A DNA stretch of 7,096 nt from Betaproteobacteria bacterium. Its GTDB lineage: Bacteria; Pseudomonadota; Gammaproteobacteria; Burkholderiales; Burkholderiaceae_C. The notes beneath the pieces are model-generated. The model did not search any database. It saw only the letters and a list, made by a program, of their open reading frames with translations, and was not told the DNA's origin. Where the stretch lies: NCBI GenBank assembly GCA_025354965.1, contig JANXLW010000303.1, forward strand, positions 1-7,096, written 5' to 3'. Shown piece by piece: positions 6,986-7,096 of the stretch. How positions within the stretch are numbered: position 1 is the first letter of the stretch; the number at the start of each line of letters is the position of its first letter. The position numbers were made by a program, and so were the translations under genes.

Positions 6986-6991
6986 TTAATC

Positions 6992-7096
6992 GTGTCTGAT
7001 TTAAGCCTTCAGTTGCAGCAGGCCTGTGGCCAACTGCCCGTTTCCAGCTATTTTGACGAAGCGCTGTATCAGCGCGAATTGTCATCCATTTTCCAG
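6992..7096 (+). CDS. Probable Rieske-type aromatic ring-hydroxylating oxygenase alpha subunit, N-terminal fragment
   Basis: Thirty-five codons are open from a GTG to the window edge. The fragment reads on to LPVSSYFDEALYQRELSSIF (residues 15-34). A short leader, then a (Y/W)-x-D-x-x-(L/I)-(Y/F)-x-x-E-(L/I)-x-x-(I/L)-F pattern, is how many Rieske non-heme iron oxygenase alpha subunits begin, just before the [2Fe-2S] domain. Such enzymes hydroxylate aromatic or quaternary-amine substrates with electrons from a reductase. The Rieske CxH...CxxH cysteines and the iron site lie outside the window, so the call rests on this N-terminal pattern and on my recollection that a gene of this kind sits beside xseB in Comamonadaceae. 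A good ribosome site precedes it. It is divergent from xseB, so it is probably regulated separately. Confidence 0.6.
   Translation, partial: MSDLSLQLQQACGQLPVSSYFDEALYQRELSSIFQ

Larger units (their letters stand above)
6768..6991. other. Divergent intergenic region between xseB and the Rieske oxygenase gene
   Basis: This 224-base stretch has no gene that I can support and must carry the promoters of both flanking units. On the minus strand TAAAAT (6800-6805), 33 bases before the xseB ATG, is a reasonable -10. TTGCGA (6825-6830) could be its -35, although the 19-base spacing is long. A short inverted repeat, gcgac (6807-6811) with gtcgc (6824-6828), sits between those two hexamers. On the plus strand TACAAT (6900-6905) is a possible -10 for the right-hand gene without a good -35. 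Short open frames here have no ribosome site or recognisable protein. Confidence 0.5.

Overview
The window looks like ordinary chromosome from a betaproteobacterium, most likely Burkholderiales/Comamonadaceae (Rhodoferax or Polaromonas type). This is inferred from the protein style (Dxs, IspA and RmuC read like Comamonadaceae versions), the moderately GC-rich coding sequence and the gene order. I saw no insertion sequence, prophage gene, CRISPR array, tRNA or rRNA. I did not find a convincing undescribed system. The unusual points are small ones of gene organisation and regulation.

Layout, left to right. Positions 1-887 (minus) hold the N-terminal three quarters of a major facilitator transporter, cut by the window edge. 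It overlaps the end of rmuC (884-2269, minus) by four bases. rmuC is best started at a TTG with a strong Shine-Dalgarno, just after a strong intrinsic terminator (2301-2329). That terminator ends dctP (2354-3439, minus), a TakP-like periplasmic TRAP binding protein that stands alone without its membrane subunits. After a 143-base gap come dxs (3583-5481), ispA (5569-6546) and xseB (6531-6767), all on minus and transcribed in the order xseB-ispA-dxs. A 224-base divergent intergenic region (6768-6991) follows. At the right edge is the first 35 codons of a plus-strand gene that looks like a Rieske-type ring-hydroxylating oxygenase alpha subunit.

How the genes relate. Dxs makes 1-deoxy-D-xylulose 5-phosphate, the entry step of the MEP isoprenoid pathway. 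IspA condenses the resulting C5 units to farnesyl diphosphate. XseB, the small subunit of exonuclease VII, is a traditional passenger in this operon across proteobacteria. RmuC is a predicted membrane-anchored nuclease-like protein linked to limiting DNA inversions, and the downstream transporter is probably translationally coupled to it. The DctP protein is a separate, probably single-gene, transcription unit for uptake of an organic acid.
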